This document shows positions 33,036 through 45,039 of a stretch of DNA of 64,000 nt, in pieces. The stretch's first letter is position 1; each line of letters opens with the position of its first letter. The notes beneath the pieces were generated by a model. That model worked only from the letters and a program-made list of their open reading frames with translations, searched no databases and had not been told where the DNA came from. The DNA is from Vandiemenella viatica (Eukaryota; Arthropoda; Insecta; Orthoptera; Morabidae): NCBI GenBank assembly GCA_031002005.1, contig CM061919.1:19353687-19417686 (forward strand), given 5' to 3'. Both the position numbers and the translations under genes were made by a program.

Positions 33036-35319
33036 CTACTGGTCATTGGGTAAACAACGCTTGATTAGGAAGACAGTTTCATTCAACCTGTCTTGGAGAT
33101 TTTTCCAAAATAATCTGTTTATGATCGTTTCTAAAAAATCTACACCCTGGAATATGTGCATCCACTAGTTACTCCGTAGACCACGTTATGGGTGTAATAT
33201 TATTGGAAGGAATTTGCAAAACCAACGTATAAATAAATATGTGTGTAGTTTTAAGATAATCATTCGGAATAAAATATTGCACTGAGAGACTTTTTTTGTC
33301 TCTCTTTATTGCAGTTTAGTTAATTAAAACTTTAACGATATGTTTCACTATCTGAATTTAGGAAAAATGTCATCCAATACGGCCGAATATGACAGCCAAT
33401 CGCGGTATAGGAAAATGCATTATCTGTCTCGTTATTGGTCAGTAGCCTTTTACTTAAACGTAAGGGAAAGTTGGTGAACCACCCTGCCAATAAGAATCGT
33501 CAGTGGGCGGACTCTGGCGCTAATTATCAGTATCATTTTTTTAACAAAGAGTGTACTTGGTAGGAGATAACAGGTTGGAAGCTGACATTTTTTTGAATTT
33601 TTTTTTTTTTTCACCAAAAGATATTACTGCTGTAGGCGCTTAAGGTATCTGTATTTGGCAGTGTGAAAAACTTAATGTGTTTTACTGTACGCTTTAACTG
33701 AGTCTTTGAGTTATTTTGATATATTTCTACGCGATTTCATAACACTAAAGTCCTCGCTAAAACTGCAATAGACTGTATATCGAGATAACGCTCTTTATAA
33801 ATGGCAGTTTGTTGATTTGGAGTCAAAGAGATTGCGCCAGTAGCACGTTTCGTAGTTAATTTAAACTGCGGCTAGCTCTTTGTTTAAAGCAGGTATACCA
33901 TTTCTTTAAGTCCGATTTAATATAACTTGTTCGAATACTGTGATTTGCGAAAGAGATTTTTTTTTGTTTTGTACAGAAAGAACCCTGGTATGGGAATTCA
34001 AGGTACTAATTATTTAATACGTCTTTCGTGGATCGTCTAAATCAGTGGCTCACAAATTTAGTAAGCCCATGAACCCCTTCTCATAGCAATAATCTGACCG
34101 TGAAACGCCAAGTGCAGCTGGATTATTGGACCGTGTATTTCGCTTATCACTAAATTAAATAACTCCTTAGAGGTACCACTGTGATTCTGTCATCATTATC
34201 ACTGGTGAAATCGTATATGAACAAATGTCGAAAGAAAAGGCTTGTGGCTATAGAAACAGAAGACGACTTTTCCACGTGACTGGGTTCATCGCGTTTTTTT
34301 CTGAGTGTCGTAGCAGTGGATGCGTATGTGTGATCGTTCCAACCACATGTTTCGATGAAAAAATGTAAAAACTTTGGGATCGACCATTTAGTGGCTTCTA
34401 AAAACAAAGTGCAGTGCTGTTCAAGTTTAAGGTAGAAACTACTGAACAGATTTTGATGGTGTTTTTGCAGTTTTAAACCGTGGGGCACGTTTGAACTTCG
34501 AAGTATCGCTATTTACGTTATCTAACTTAGCAGTGGAGCAGGAAATTATAATCTGTTCTGAAATTTACATTTATTTCACTGTATTAATGTGACATTACTT
34601 CAAAACTACTGAATGGATTATAATAGTGTTTTCATAGTTTGTAAGATTGATGTTTGAGTTAATATCCGATATATATATGGCACTACCTCACCCAGGTAGG
34701 AACATAAAGTAAGAATCTGACCGAAAGGTTGGCAAATAGAAACATAAACATTTCTGAAATAACTGGAATACATATAGGCCTCTATTAGTAGGTGATAGAA
34801 ACTGATTAAAGTTAGTTTTAGTTATATTCGATTTCGCTGCTTCATCGACAAAACAAGTGAAAGATGGTGAAAGCACGGGAAGAATCTAGAAATAAGTGAC
34901 AAAAAATCTCTTTCTCCAATTACGTTCGAAAAGTTAAGATCTTTCGTATTAAATCCATTCTCCTTCTACGAATACCTCCGATAATTACCTGTTTCGAAAC
35001 GCAAAGAATAGCTACCCGAAGAGAGTTATTGATCTATTGTAGTGGTGCTTGACGAAACAAATGTCATTTTTGCAGTGCTGAACATAACGAATGGAAAGAA
35101 TCAGACCTTCCAGCGTTGTCATATTAAATTTATAGTTGTTAGAATAAGATCGCACTGAAAAATTCGTTTATATATAGTCCTAACTGTTATATAATATTAA
35201 AGGACGAATGTATATTTAACACTGTCAATATCTGGTTATTCGTGGCTGTTTTGTTTGGATGTGTTCGTAAAGACGAAATAATGAATTTACTATAACTCGC
35301 ATATTTATATATATATATA
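33036..35319. other. Unassigned DNA with a small two-unit repeat
   Basis: No gene is recognised. AAACTACTGAA blocks at about 34437 and 34605 mark two diverged ~168-bp units. The stretch 33470-33525 is an inverted match to 19720-19775. A T run sits near 33597. Confidence 0.5.
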
Positions 35320-36000
35320 CACTCTTTCTTATAGTTTCTCGATGTATCTAGCTGTGACGGGACGTCATTTAGTATATATTTTAGTATCGAAATCGTGTAA
35401 GTTTGCTATTTCACTGCAGTCAGCACGTCCTGTTGTTCGAATTTCTGCCGATCGACGGTTCAGGTTGCAAGCTACACGTGCAGTGCTGAGCGCGCAAGCC
35501 AATACTTTTCCAGCAAGCCAGAATACATTGATCAGTCTCACTTCTTCACGGACGAGCAACAAGTTAAACAACTACGCCTCGGAATAATCAGTCGCTGCAC
35601 CAACCTTACCACTCTCTGTTAGTTGTGAACTGTAGGGCTAAGTTTCATCCCTAGGAGCAGTATCATGGGTTACGGAATATCTCCCTATCTTGTACAACAT
35701 CGACTGTAGGTGATTTACGGTTCAGTACAGATTAAATGAGGTTTCCAGAAACATTTTTTCATTTCAAGTAACTCGTAGCTGTCCGCACCCTCTCCTGTAT
35801 ACAAGTTACCGTCGATGCTCATGTTGATTCAGGAGCATAAGAAAAGAAGAGGACAGGCCAGCAGAACAAGAACGCAAGAACACAAGATACAAGAAGACAG
35901 TCGGCTCAAGTCATAGGGCATTATATCGAAAACCCCAAATAACCCACGTGTCAGTCATCCTGCCAGACCCAATCACTAATATAACACGACCCTACAGCTA
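35320..36000 (+). repeat. Dispersed repeat Y, copy 2
   Basis: Inverted relative to 25490-26170, with the shared landmarks listed there. Frames of 68-81 codons on both strands near 35342-35587 fall within it and are not conserved in copy 1. Confidence 0.75.
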
Positions 36001-37446
36001 GGGTCAGCGACATAGCGAATAAATAACAAATCGAATAATTAAATACCTGGCTTCGCTGTCACTTCAATACACGGTATAACACTAGATTGAAATTAGCTTC
36101 AGACATGACCACATTACACTTCCTACGGTTGGGAAAAACCGGAGAAATTCCTACTGCACTATTTGTAGGATCATCGTCATCGGTTTACTACTCCATTAAA
36201 CCTGTTGGGGTAATCAAGAACCTTCTTCCATAATCTCCTTGCTTGCCACCCTATCCCTCTCAGTACCTTCTCGAACACTAGACTGCGACTGGCCTTGTCT
36301 TGATATACTTACTTCAATCAACTATATAGTGAAGTTCCTCGTAAATTTCCTGTCACTGATTATTCAAAATATGTTTAGAGTACCCATTTTCGGTACACTG
36401 CTAAGTGCAAAGTGTAAATACAACTCACCTTAGACGCCAAGAAACGTTTCACTAAGAAAAAAGGATGTTGTTACCAGAAAATTGTTTCCTTCCCTTTTTC
36501 GCGGACTAGTTTAAGTTACTGCTCGAAGCCATGTGACTGGTTAGTTGCATACTACGCAGCAGGAGAGTCGGGTGAACTGATGTATTGACCCCGATCAGAC
36601 AAACACCCGTGGATGTGAGCTACTGTATAATGAATAATTCATGCGCCCAGCTTATGCCGTTAATTTACGAGGCTGCGAGACGGCGATTGGCTGACAAGAT
36701 AATAAAGTTTGCTCCCTTTGTTTCCGCTGCTAATAAAAGCCATCCGCTATCTTTTCAGCTGGTACTGGAATTTATTCTGGACTAAGATTTGCCGCTGTTT
36801 TAAAACTTTAATGATAAGGATTTTCTTATACTGCTAAATTACTTCATTTCGTATAAGGACTCTTGTATAGTAACATAATTTCCAATTATGGAGACACTCG
36901 ATTATGAAGCTGCAGACCTTGGTGATGAACGGGAACACAATTGCTTTTGCGACAATATCAGGAATTGCTATAACTGTCACACTAACTGGCCCGAGCTTAA
37001 CTTTCTGAATAATAACTGCCAAACTCTTAATATGCTTATTAAAGTGATGCTTGCATTCAGTTATCGCTGTGAAAAATCAGTTGGAGTGACTACCATTTGG
37101 AAAACCACATTTCGATCCTTGATATGATAACTACCCTGGTATGACAATTTACCTGGTTTCCGTAAATTATTCCATGTGATACCGGGCCGTTTCGTTTAAA
37201 AGGACACGCTTGAATTCCTTATCATTTCCTGCCACCATATAATTAACAACCTCATATGCTGTAAGAAAACGAGGGAAGGAAATTAAAATTTATTCTCAAA
37301 GTTAAACATTTTTCGCTATGAATTTTATGAGATTTTAACAATTTGGAAATTTAGAGATCTAGTTTGAAGTCGGAGATTCACATTAAGACGCTCAATCGCC
37401 TCGGGACGGAAAAATGTGATAAAAACTTTATCAAACAAGTAGATAC
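36001..37446. other. Unassigned DNA
   Basis: About 1.4 kb. Several 60-80 codon frames have no motif. No repeat is matched inside the window. Confidence 0.5.
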
Positions 37447-37775
37447 ACTTGCCGACAAAAATTGAAGCATGCAGAAGACATGGTCGGATGACAATATAAT
37501 ATTGTCCACATACACATCATCGGTGAGTACATAAATGATTACACTTGCAATTTTCTGTGAAGGTTAGAACGGGTGACAGATTTCATTAAGGTTGTTGGTT
37601 TTTAATATTGTTGCGTAAACAGCGTCCGATGTTGAGCGATTTCTGTGAAGAACACAGAAATGCCTTGCATTCATGTGAGACATCGCTATTTGCAACTGAC
37701 AGAGTTTGAAAGGGGCTTCACCTATCCGACTGGGCAAATCGTGCAACGTCCAGAATTGTGGGTCATTCGATTGTA

Positions 37776-39110
37776 CGAGGGTTGAATGATAAATAATGCC
37801 TCCAAGGTCATTACTCGGGAATGAATGGGAATATTTTAATAAATGAAACACAGAAATAATCCTTAGAATGTCTTATTTAATTACAAATATTCACTTTTCC
37901 ACATAATCACCAGACAATTTGATACATTTTAACATTTATGCCAACGATGAACCAGTTTTCTAAAGCCGTCACGGAAGAAGTCAACACTCTGTTGCCGCAA
38001 CCACAGTCTCACAGTTCTCTCAACGTCTTCATCAGAAGTGTAATGATGTCCCCACAGATCTTCTTTCATCATCGGGAACAGATGGAAGTCAGACGGTGCC
38101 AAATCTGTATTGTATGGAGGATGCTGTACGGTGGTGAGATTCAGTCTCTTAAGTTATGCTGTGGTGGCACGTGAAGTGTGTGGTCTGGCATTCTCATGCT
38201 GCAGGAAAACGTTTCCCTATTCCTTTCGGACCCTTTGTTAGCCGTCGTTTCAAAGTTCGCAGTGTTGTGATGTAACGCTCTGAATTTATTTTCCCATGTT
38301 CAAGGACATCAACATGCATAACACCATCTGCGTCCCAGAACACTGTTGCCATGATTTTTCCAGCTCAGGGCTGTGTTTTGAATTTCTTTTTCTGTGGCGA
38401 GTCTTTGTGACGATAGTCCATATGGTAGACTGGCGTTTCGTCGTCTCCGGGTCGTAATGGTGTTCCCATGTTTCGTCTCCTGTGAAAATTGAATGAAGAA
38501 AGGCATTCCCTTCATTCTCGTAACGCGAGAGGAGTTCCTGGCATTCATTTCAGGCGTCAGCATCCGAGGTACCCATCGTGCACAGATCTTCCGATAGCCA
38601 AGCAAAGCAATAATATGACCCACACGGTCTTGCAAAATACCGATTATGCTTGAAATTTCTGAGTAATACGATTATCGTCCTGAATCAGTCTGTCAACTTT
38701 TTGCTTGTGAAACGCGGTGGTTGCTGTCACTGGACGTCCAACTCTTTGTTTGTCACGCAAGTCAGATGTTCCCACCTCAACATCTTAAACTTACTCCCCA
38801 AGCAACGCACAGTACTCACATCGATACAATCACCATAAACAGCTTGCATTCTTTGGTGAATCTCTTATGGGGTGACACCTTCTGCTGTCAAGAATTAAAT
38901 GACTTCATGTTGCTTAAATCGCATTGACCGACCGTCTGCGCAGGGTTCCATACTTACACTGTAACACTACAACCGTTCAATGCTAAAGCTTCCCGCCAAC
39001 TGGAGCTGTTGAGGAGAGTCTACAGAACAAGCCAGTACCTGCCGCAGACCAGTGTTGCCACCTGTTGAGGAGTTATGAAGGTGGAAGCATTATTTATCAT
39101 TAAACCCTCG
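37776..39110 (-). mobile_element. mariner transposon, full length, TA target
   Basis: Terminal inverted repeats of about 28 bases: CGAGGGTTGAATGATAAATA at the left and, at the right, the reverse complement CGAGGGTTTAATGATAAATA. Both are flanked by TA (37774-37775 and 39111-39112). The 1,335-bp length is normal for mariner. It lies inside a Tc1-like element and is therefore younger than that element. Confidence 0.95.
37940..38930 (-). pseudogene. mariner transposase, decayed
   Basis: Blocks on the minus strand: an N-terminal helix-turn-helix-like IHQRMQAVYGDCIDVSTVRC; CARWVPRMLT; SIFTGDETWEHHYDP, carrying the first catalytic Asp; SQQCSGTQMVL-type sequence; and DLAPSDFHLFPMM, followed by DEDVERTVRLWLRQQ. 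The block around the second Asp (normally NARPH-like) has decayed to ECQTTHFTCHH. At least five stops and frameshifts are present. The enzyme belongs to the D,D34D mariner group by motif. Confidence 0.88.
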
Positions 39111-39900
39111 TAAAAGGAGCCCGATGTTGGACTGGATGCCAACGTGAGGGCAGCCATACATACATTTGGGACTTTGTATTACCATTACTAGGTTGGATCG
39201 CCGTATTGAGCACCAAGCACATCGTAAAAACTTCTCATTTGCACCTGCCATCCGAAACAATACATCAACTTCTTGCAATACTCTGTGTTATCCGGGACCA
39301 GCAGTAGGATTAGAGAATTACCACAGGCTGTCGTTAATCTAGGAAACGGTTGCGTTTGGAGTGGTGCAGTGACCATGAAGCACGGACTCCTGATGCTCAG
39401 CGTCACCTTATGTTCGGCAATTAATCGTGGATGTGCACTACCTCGGCTGACAATCGTCGGCCAGTATGGTGATGACCTGAGAAGAGACCCCCATTCTTCT
39501 ACTGTTATGAAGAGACAGCGGGTCTGACTTCAGATCACGTCTGGTAGTGATTGGTCGTACTCTGACTGCAAAAAGGTATGCCACAGCGTCCTCAAATGTT
39601 AACTCTCCTGCTACAGTATCGTGAGGAGATTTTTCAACAGGAAAATGACCGTCCACACAAGGCAAATTTCTCTATGAAATGTCATTATAACGTTGGGGTA
39701 CTCCCGTGGCCGATAAAACACGTGTGGCACCAACTCGGACTTCAACTCTGTCCCAGTGCTAGCTCCCAGGATATCAAGGGCCAATTACAACAGTTGGGGT
39801 CACCTAGCTTCAGAAGGGGGTGCAACGGGTTTATGACAAGAATCCCAACCGAATCATTGCAAGGATCCAGATCAAAGTGAGTTCAATGTTCTACAGATAA

Positions 39901-40821
39901 GTGGGCTCAAATTAACAAGTTCATTGTAAATTTGACTCGATTTTGTAATAATTGAAATAACATCACATACCCTCACACCCCGCGTATTTTCATTTGATTT
40001 AATTCTCCTTTCTTGGTGCTTGGCTTTTTTCAGTCAGGCAGTGTTTTTAATTTTCAGGAACTTCTTATATTTTTCTAAAAATACAGGGCAAATTTTTAAA
40101 AAACTGAAATTCTTTTTTTTTCGTTCCTTTTTCGAATTAATTTACTCAATATGAGATAGCACTATATGTAGATAATATGAAAATACCCTTTCATTGTATC
40201 AGAATTTACAGAAATAACAGGATTTTCAAGTATTTGTTCGGATAAATCCAAAATATGTTTGCACTGATAGCAAAAGAAACGCTTTGCAATTACTTTTTGA
40301 AGTGAAACTTTATTAAAAACACGTTTCGTAAGATATATGAGGTCAGCTCTCAAGCGTGGTAGTAACTGTGGAATAAGTGACTTTTTGTGGACAAACTCAA
40401 GACCAAAGCATATTTTCAAAAAAGTAAATAGTTGAGGTACATAAAGATATATCTTTGTTTTCAATCATGACAGTTTATTCCTACTCTTTTATGTCCATTA
40501 ATCATCTGAGCTGATTTTGGAAACAAAATTTGAACAATTTGTTTAATGGAAAACACATTGTGTTCGTACTAGCGGTTCAAGCTTGCTCTTATTTCAGACA
40601 AGTTACTATTAAATCAACGTGAAACTTATTTGAAAACAATTTCTTTTTTCTTTTTGGTTCCCGATCAAAAGACTACTTCATCAGTCACATTTTGCACACA
40701 TCTATGTTTTCAGATACCATATAAATCTCTGCTTAAATATTGACCTAGGAGTAACGGAGTAACGTAAAAGGGTTATATAAGCAAATGATTTGTATAGAGC
40801 AATTTGATATTGATGATGGCC

Positions 40822-40879
<58 letters not shown>

Positions 40880-41114
40880 CAAAAGAGTTTTGTGACAGAT
40901 AGTGTATTTGCTAATTTTGAAAACAGGGTGGATAAAATTTGAGATTACTTCTTTACCAACTTCACACGGTGGAGATTCCAATACTTTTATTCTATGAAGA
41001 TGACTGATAAAAGCACCATGTCTTAATCTCATTTTACTGATGGGTGCCAAATATTGTATTTATGCACTGTAAACTTAATACCAGAAGATTTTTGTGATTA
41101 AAAGCGGAATTTAG
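39901..41114. other. Unassigned DNA with a poly(T) tract
   Basis: AT-rich, with no gene recognised. A 56-base uninterrupted T run lies at 40824-40879 without an adjoining retroelement body. Confidence 0.55.
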
Positions 41115-41250
41115 GCGTAATATGAGTAGGAAGAAAACAGCAACTTCAATTATTTCCCCCACCTCCAGCGGTCACCTTTCTTCAAAGGCGCCGCCATCAG
41201 CCCCGCCCCCTTCCACGCCTCCTGTGCCCTCTACCTTAAAACTAAATTAA

Positions 41251-41580
41251 AATTTCTGACAGCCGGGTAATAAACGGCATTTCCGGCCTATTATCTGCGG
41301 GAATTAGTGGTTGGCTACCTGCGAAGATTGCTTCACTCCCTGAGGCCTTTTAATTAAAATTTCTGACAGCCCAATAATAAATGGCCCTACGAAGATTGCT
41401 TTCCTCCACGCGACCTAGAACTTCTGACAGCCGAATAATAAACGGTTCTTCAAAGATTACTTTACCTCCCTGGCGGCTTTTTTTTTATAAAATTTTCTGA
41501 CAGCCGGAAAATAAACGGCCCTGCGAAGATTGCTGCAGGCCACCCGCTGCCTTTTTAATCAAAATTCCGGACCGGAGGTC
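41251..41580 (+). repeat. Penelope-like arm, repeat block 1
   Basis: Four units, each starting TTCTGACAGCC and containing AATAAACGGC and GAAGATTGCTT. They start at about 41253, 41361, 41422 and 41494. The same block is inverted at about 46960-47230. Confidence 0.85.
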
Positions 41581-41649
41581 GCTGGGGCCTTCCCCCCTCC
41601 ACCGGAGCCAAGTGCAGGCTTCTAAAAGCAGTATAAAAGAAAAGTATTG

Positions 41650-41990
41650 ATAATCACGATTTTGTACTGAAATGCATTCTAATATTCACAATTTCCTCCA
41701 TTTTTCTATAAAATGATCTTAAAACAGTAATTATTCGCAATTTCATCGACTTTGTCAAAGGTATTGATTAATCACGATTTTGTACTGAAATGCAGTCTAA
41801 TATTCACATTTTTTCCTGTTTTACTATACGATGGTCTTAAAATAGTAATTATTCACAATTTCATCGATTTTGTCAAAAGTAATGATTAATCACTATTTTG
41901 TACCGAAATGCAGACTAATATTTTTTCCTCCGTTTTTCTATATGGTGGTCTTAAAATAAAAATTATTCGCAAATTCATAGTAACTATAGA
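41650..41990 (+). repeat. Penelope-like arm, repeat block 2
   Basis: Three units of about 115 bases with ATCACGATTTTGTACTGAAA, GCA-TCTAATATTCAC, CCTCC-TTTTTCTAT and GGTCTTAAAATA. Found inverted at about 46610-46890. Confidence 0.85.
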
Positions 41991-42059
41991 AATAATTAGC
42001 ATATTTTCGTGAAGTGTGGTCAACGGTTCAAAACCCCATTGGTTTAATAAAGCGGAAAG

Positions 42060-42500
42060 GAATTCTGCAAGTTGAAGAAGGGAAATTGTGAAACCAGACG
42101 CCTGCACATTCAGCTCTACTCTTCCGAAAATTACGGCCAGGCTTAACGTCTGCATCCAAGGAAGTTTGCAAGAATTCGGTCAGTTTAGTTTTCCGTGATA
42201 AGTGAATAATAACTCGTAGGGCGGCCCGTTCATGTCTACACTTACGAAAGATACAGCAAGGTTTAACGTTCCCATCCAAGGTAGTTTACTAGAATTTGGT
42301 GTGTTTAGTTTTGTGCGATACGTGTATATGTTGAACGAGAAGGAATTCGGCCAATGCATTTTGAAGGAAGCACCCCCAGCATTCACCTAGACTGATTTCG
42401 GGAAACCATGAAAAACACGAGAGATACCGCCAGGTTTGACGTCCCCATCCTAGTTAGTTTATTACAATTTGGTGAGTTTTAGTTTTGCGTGATACATGAA
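42060..42500 (+). repeat. Penelope-like arm, repeat block 3 with an embedded SINE scrap
   Basis: Three units with AGG-TTAACGT---CATCCA and TTGGTG-GTTTAGTTTTG-G blocks. Between the second and third lies 42336-42420, a minus-strand piece of SINE family 1 (GAAGGAATTCGGCCAATGC, GAAGGAAGCACCCCCAGCAT). The right arm has only one unit (about 46330-46440), so the block expanded or contracted after the copies diverged. Confidence 0.75.
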
Positions 42501-42644
42501 CTAATAACAGTATTAATTATTCGTATGACTTTATTATTCTGGATACCCCAGAAAGGTATGGCCGCCGATAGACAGAGTTTCGATTTTATATGCATGCGGA
42601 CTTTGCTGTGAAACCCAAAATAGCGACTACGAACAAAACAAGCT

Positions 42645-43372
42645 TCTTTAGAATTCAGTGAAAAATGCAATATAATAATAACCAAAGCAGACAAAGGGAA
42701 TACCGTTGTTTTACGGAAAAAGTAGCAATACATGAAGAAAACTGAAGACTTCATACAAACAAGGAAGATTACTCAGTTGAAATCAGATGCTACAAGCAGA
42801 TTCCAAACAGTACTAATGGAAATACTTAATAACATCAAATTCATTCTCACTGTTAGTCAAAAACAACATATTACACAACTTAATCCAACTGCACCCACAC
42901 TCAGGAGTCAGCCAAAACTACACAAGCCAAATATTCCAGTTAGACCAATAGCGAATTTCACAAAAAAAGCTCCAACATATTACTTAGCTAAACATGCCAA
43001 CAGATATCTCATGCAATATTACATACTAAATGAAAACCGAAGAATACAGAATACAACACAGCACATTGAAAACATAAAAGACATACACATCCCCGACACT
43101 GCAACTCTGGTATCATTTGACATCCAGAACATGTATACAAGTATCCCCACAGCCTAAAAAATTAAAAAAATACACAAGAACTTACAAACAAATAACACAG
43201 TACCAAACACACACATTAACGAATTAATAAGCATACTAGTACTGGTAATAACACATAATTACTTCAACTTCAACAACAATTACTACTTACAGCAAGAGGG
43301 ACTCCCGGATCACCCATATCAGGAACACTAGCCATTATCTTCATCAACTTCATTGAAGGAGAAATATTCAAT
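42645..43372 (+). pseudogene. Penelope-like reverse transcriptase, partial
   Basis: Blocks: ITKADKGN-type start, KKTEDFIQTRKITQLKSD, APTLRSQPKLHKPNIPVRPI (the conserved PKLHK.....RPI motif), AKHANRYLMQYYILNEN and ATLVSFDIQNMYTSIPTA. The last holds the first catalytic Asp region of Penelope-like reverse transcriptases. A stop follows IPTA; then NTHINELISILVLVITHNYF and YYLQQEGLP appear with a frame slip. The active-site YADD-type block and the GIY-YIG domain are missing. Confidence 0.88.
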
Positions 43373-43583
43373 GTCGAGATTATTAGAGGCGGGATGGGAC
43401 TGGAGACTTTGAACGAGAAGGAATTCGGCCATGGCCTATTGAAGGAAATATCCCGGTATTCTCATGAAGTGTTTTCTGTAAACCGTGGAAAACCGAAATC
43501 CGGATGATCGGATTGAGATTCGAACCCGCGTACTCCCGTATTCAATTCCATTACGTTAACCGTTCACCCACCACTCTCGGTGT
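43373..43583 (-). mobile_element. SINE family 1 copy at the end of the left Penelope-like copy
   Basis: Its 3' end joins GGAGAAATATTCAATG, the same place as the SINE in the right copy. Both have the otherwise unusual body GGGACTGGAGACTTTGAACG. The head is complete (CACCGAGAGTGGTGGGTGAA). No target duplication is visible on its far side. Confidence 0.88.
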
Positions 43584-43909
43584 AGTATGAATAGTATAAA
43601 TCATAGTATGCTCGATTATACATAGGTGTTTAATTGTGGAAACCAGCGAAATGTATGTGTGGGAGCTGTCTGTGCTGAACAAATCGGACATTACATCCAA
43701 TACTTCAGGCAGCACTCTCCATTCTTCATACGTTAATATAATTTTGGTACTGTGCCGCACATTTTCGAATACCACTACTGGGCCAAATTCATGCTTATCG
43801 TCAAACGCTTTGAATCATCAGCGTTGAGCTGATACACCGACGAGAACAATAGTATCGGGCGGGCCATCTCTGAACACTGATGCTAGCAGGTTGGTTGTGC
43901 GTTAAATTG

Positions 43910-44125
43910 GGTCTAGTGGTGGTGGGGGTAAACCTGTTCAGTCCTGTCCATGGAAGGACACGTGCTGTGGTGGAGGTGGTGGTGGTGGTGATGGTGGTGG
44001 GGGTAAGCCTGTTGTATGTGGGGAACACCTGCTCCACAATCCGTCAATCTGTCAACGACACGTGCTGTGGGGAAGTGGTTGTGATGGTGATGGTGGTGGT
44101 GGTGGTGGTGGTGATGGGTGTAAAC
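43910..44125. repeat. GGT-rich minisatellite
   Basis: Imperfect GGT runs embedded in ~80-100 bp units that repeat GGTGGGGGTAAACCTGTT and GACACGTGCTGTGG. The GGT runs suggest a G-rich strand able to form quadruplexes. Short open frames here are products of the repeat. Confidence 0.85.
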
Positions 44126-44159
44126 ATATCAAATCCAGTGGTTTCGTAGATGGGCGTAC

Positions 44160-44425
44160 CACAAATCGAAATTGTTTCTTTTGAATATCAATAACGTATC
44201 GAGAACTCCCAGCCAAAAATACGAAAAAAAGTATCAAATGGATATGAACCAAAACTCATCCCTTCCGACCGGAATAAACGCCACTAAGCGAGATTTTCAC
44301 TGTTGAAATCGGGTGTTGTGTCTAAATTACTACCACAGATATTATGAACAACCGGACCGGGAATCGAGCCCTCCACCTCCGCATGAGTGTGCCATTCGTT
44401 AAAAACTCAGCCACCACGCTAGATA
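44160..44425 (-). repeat. tRNA-like SINE, single copy
   Basis: The minus-strand head AGCGTGGTGGCTGAGTTTTT and B box GGGCTCGATTCCCGG have tRNA-like spacing, followed by a unique body to about 44160. No poly(A), tail repeat or second copy was seen, so the 3' limit is a guess. Confidence 0.45.
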
Positions 44426-44617
44426 TTTAGATTTTCATATAAAAAAATAACTCTGGAAGGCTGAAACTCTCCATGTGGTATATAACTGGAAATATAGCGT
44501 TACATTTTGCTATCAGTACAAGATTCTAACTGAAATTGGTGTGTAAGTATGTATATGTAATAGAGCACACTATGATTCATACTTTCATACTACGATTCTT
44601 ACACGATAGTTGTGATA
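44426..44617. other. Unassigned DNA
   Basis: Short AT-rich flank between the tRNA-like SINE and the Penelope-like terminal region. Confidence 0.5.
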
Positions 44618-44917
44618 CTCAACGTTGGTGTGTATATGTAGGAGTTGTAAATTTCCTGTAAGTCCTCAGGATAGACATAACTTTCCTATCTCGTTCTTGA
44701 GTTGCGCAGATATGTGCCAATCCCTGACAATATGCACCTGTAACCGCTGTTTCTGCAGGCAGTATGCATTCTTCTGGGTGCGCAGACTTACATGGTCGTT
44801 GACGATGTAATCTTGGTTGTCCGGGTTGAACCGCGTCAATTTTGTCGAATCCTAATGATTCGGCCTTCATTTTGTGGCCTTCTTGCAACTACTGTCACGG
44901 GTGCAGCCTTTATATAG

Positions 44918-44955
44918 CTCCCGAAGAGCGTGCTAGCAGTTTGGAATGACGTCAC
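44918..44955 (-). promoter_or_regulatory. TATA box and CRE-like site of the Penelope-like terminal region
   Basis: On the minus strand GTTTGAGTGACGTCATTCC (CRE-like TGACGTCA) is followed by CTATATAAAGGCTGC about 25 bases on, then by an ATG at 44870 opening an 84-codon frame (MKAESLGFDKIDAV). The spacing fits a pol II promoter in the element's terminal repeat. Function is inferred. Confidence 0.55.
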
Positions 44956-45039
44956 TCAAACTACCGCCGCCAGCGTGGCCGGTCCGATGGGGGCCTGTGT
45001 CCCGCGTTTTCCTAATCAAGCCGTCCGCGTTCATATTAT

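Larger units (their letters stand above)
37447..39900 (+). mobile_element. Tc1-like transposon, decayed, split by a mariner
   Basis: Left coding part at about 37650-37773 reads MPCIHVRHRYLQLTEFERG, a Tc1-type N-terminus. After the mariner (37776-39110) coding resumes with HRKNFSFAPAIRNN, LTAKRYATA, QQENDRPHKANFSMKCH (the 'NARPH' block), VGVLPWP, IKHVWHQLG and a C-terminal FMTRIP. Many frameshifts and stops are present. A CACTTGCCGACAAAAATTGAAG sequence near 37447 could be the left end; no matching right repeat was found, so both boundaries are approximate. Confidence 0.75.
41115..43372 (+). mobile_element. Penelope-like element, left copy (plus strand)
   Basis: A 1.5-kb non-coding 5' part made of three tandem-repeat blocks, followed by a reverse transcriptase. 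It is an inverted match to 45520-47345: both contain TCTGACAGCCG-rich repeats, GATCACGATTTTGTACTGAA repeats and the same coding blocks. At 43373 the coding sequence is cut by a SINE, and unlike the right copy nothing of the element follows the SINE. Confidence 0.88.

Noticed and set aside
35342..35587. An 81-codon plus-strand frame as a possible gene
   Set aside because: It lies inside dispersed repeat Y, and the paired copy at 25.5-26.2 kb does not preserve it.
43801..44252. Open frames through the GGT-rich region
   Set aside because: Low-complexity Val/Thr/Pro runs from a GGT minisatellite, open on both strands because of the repeat.
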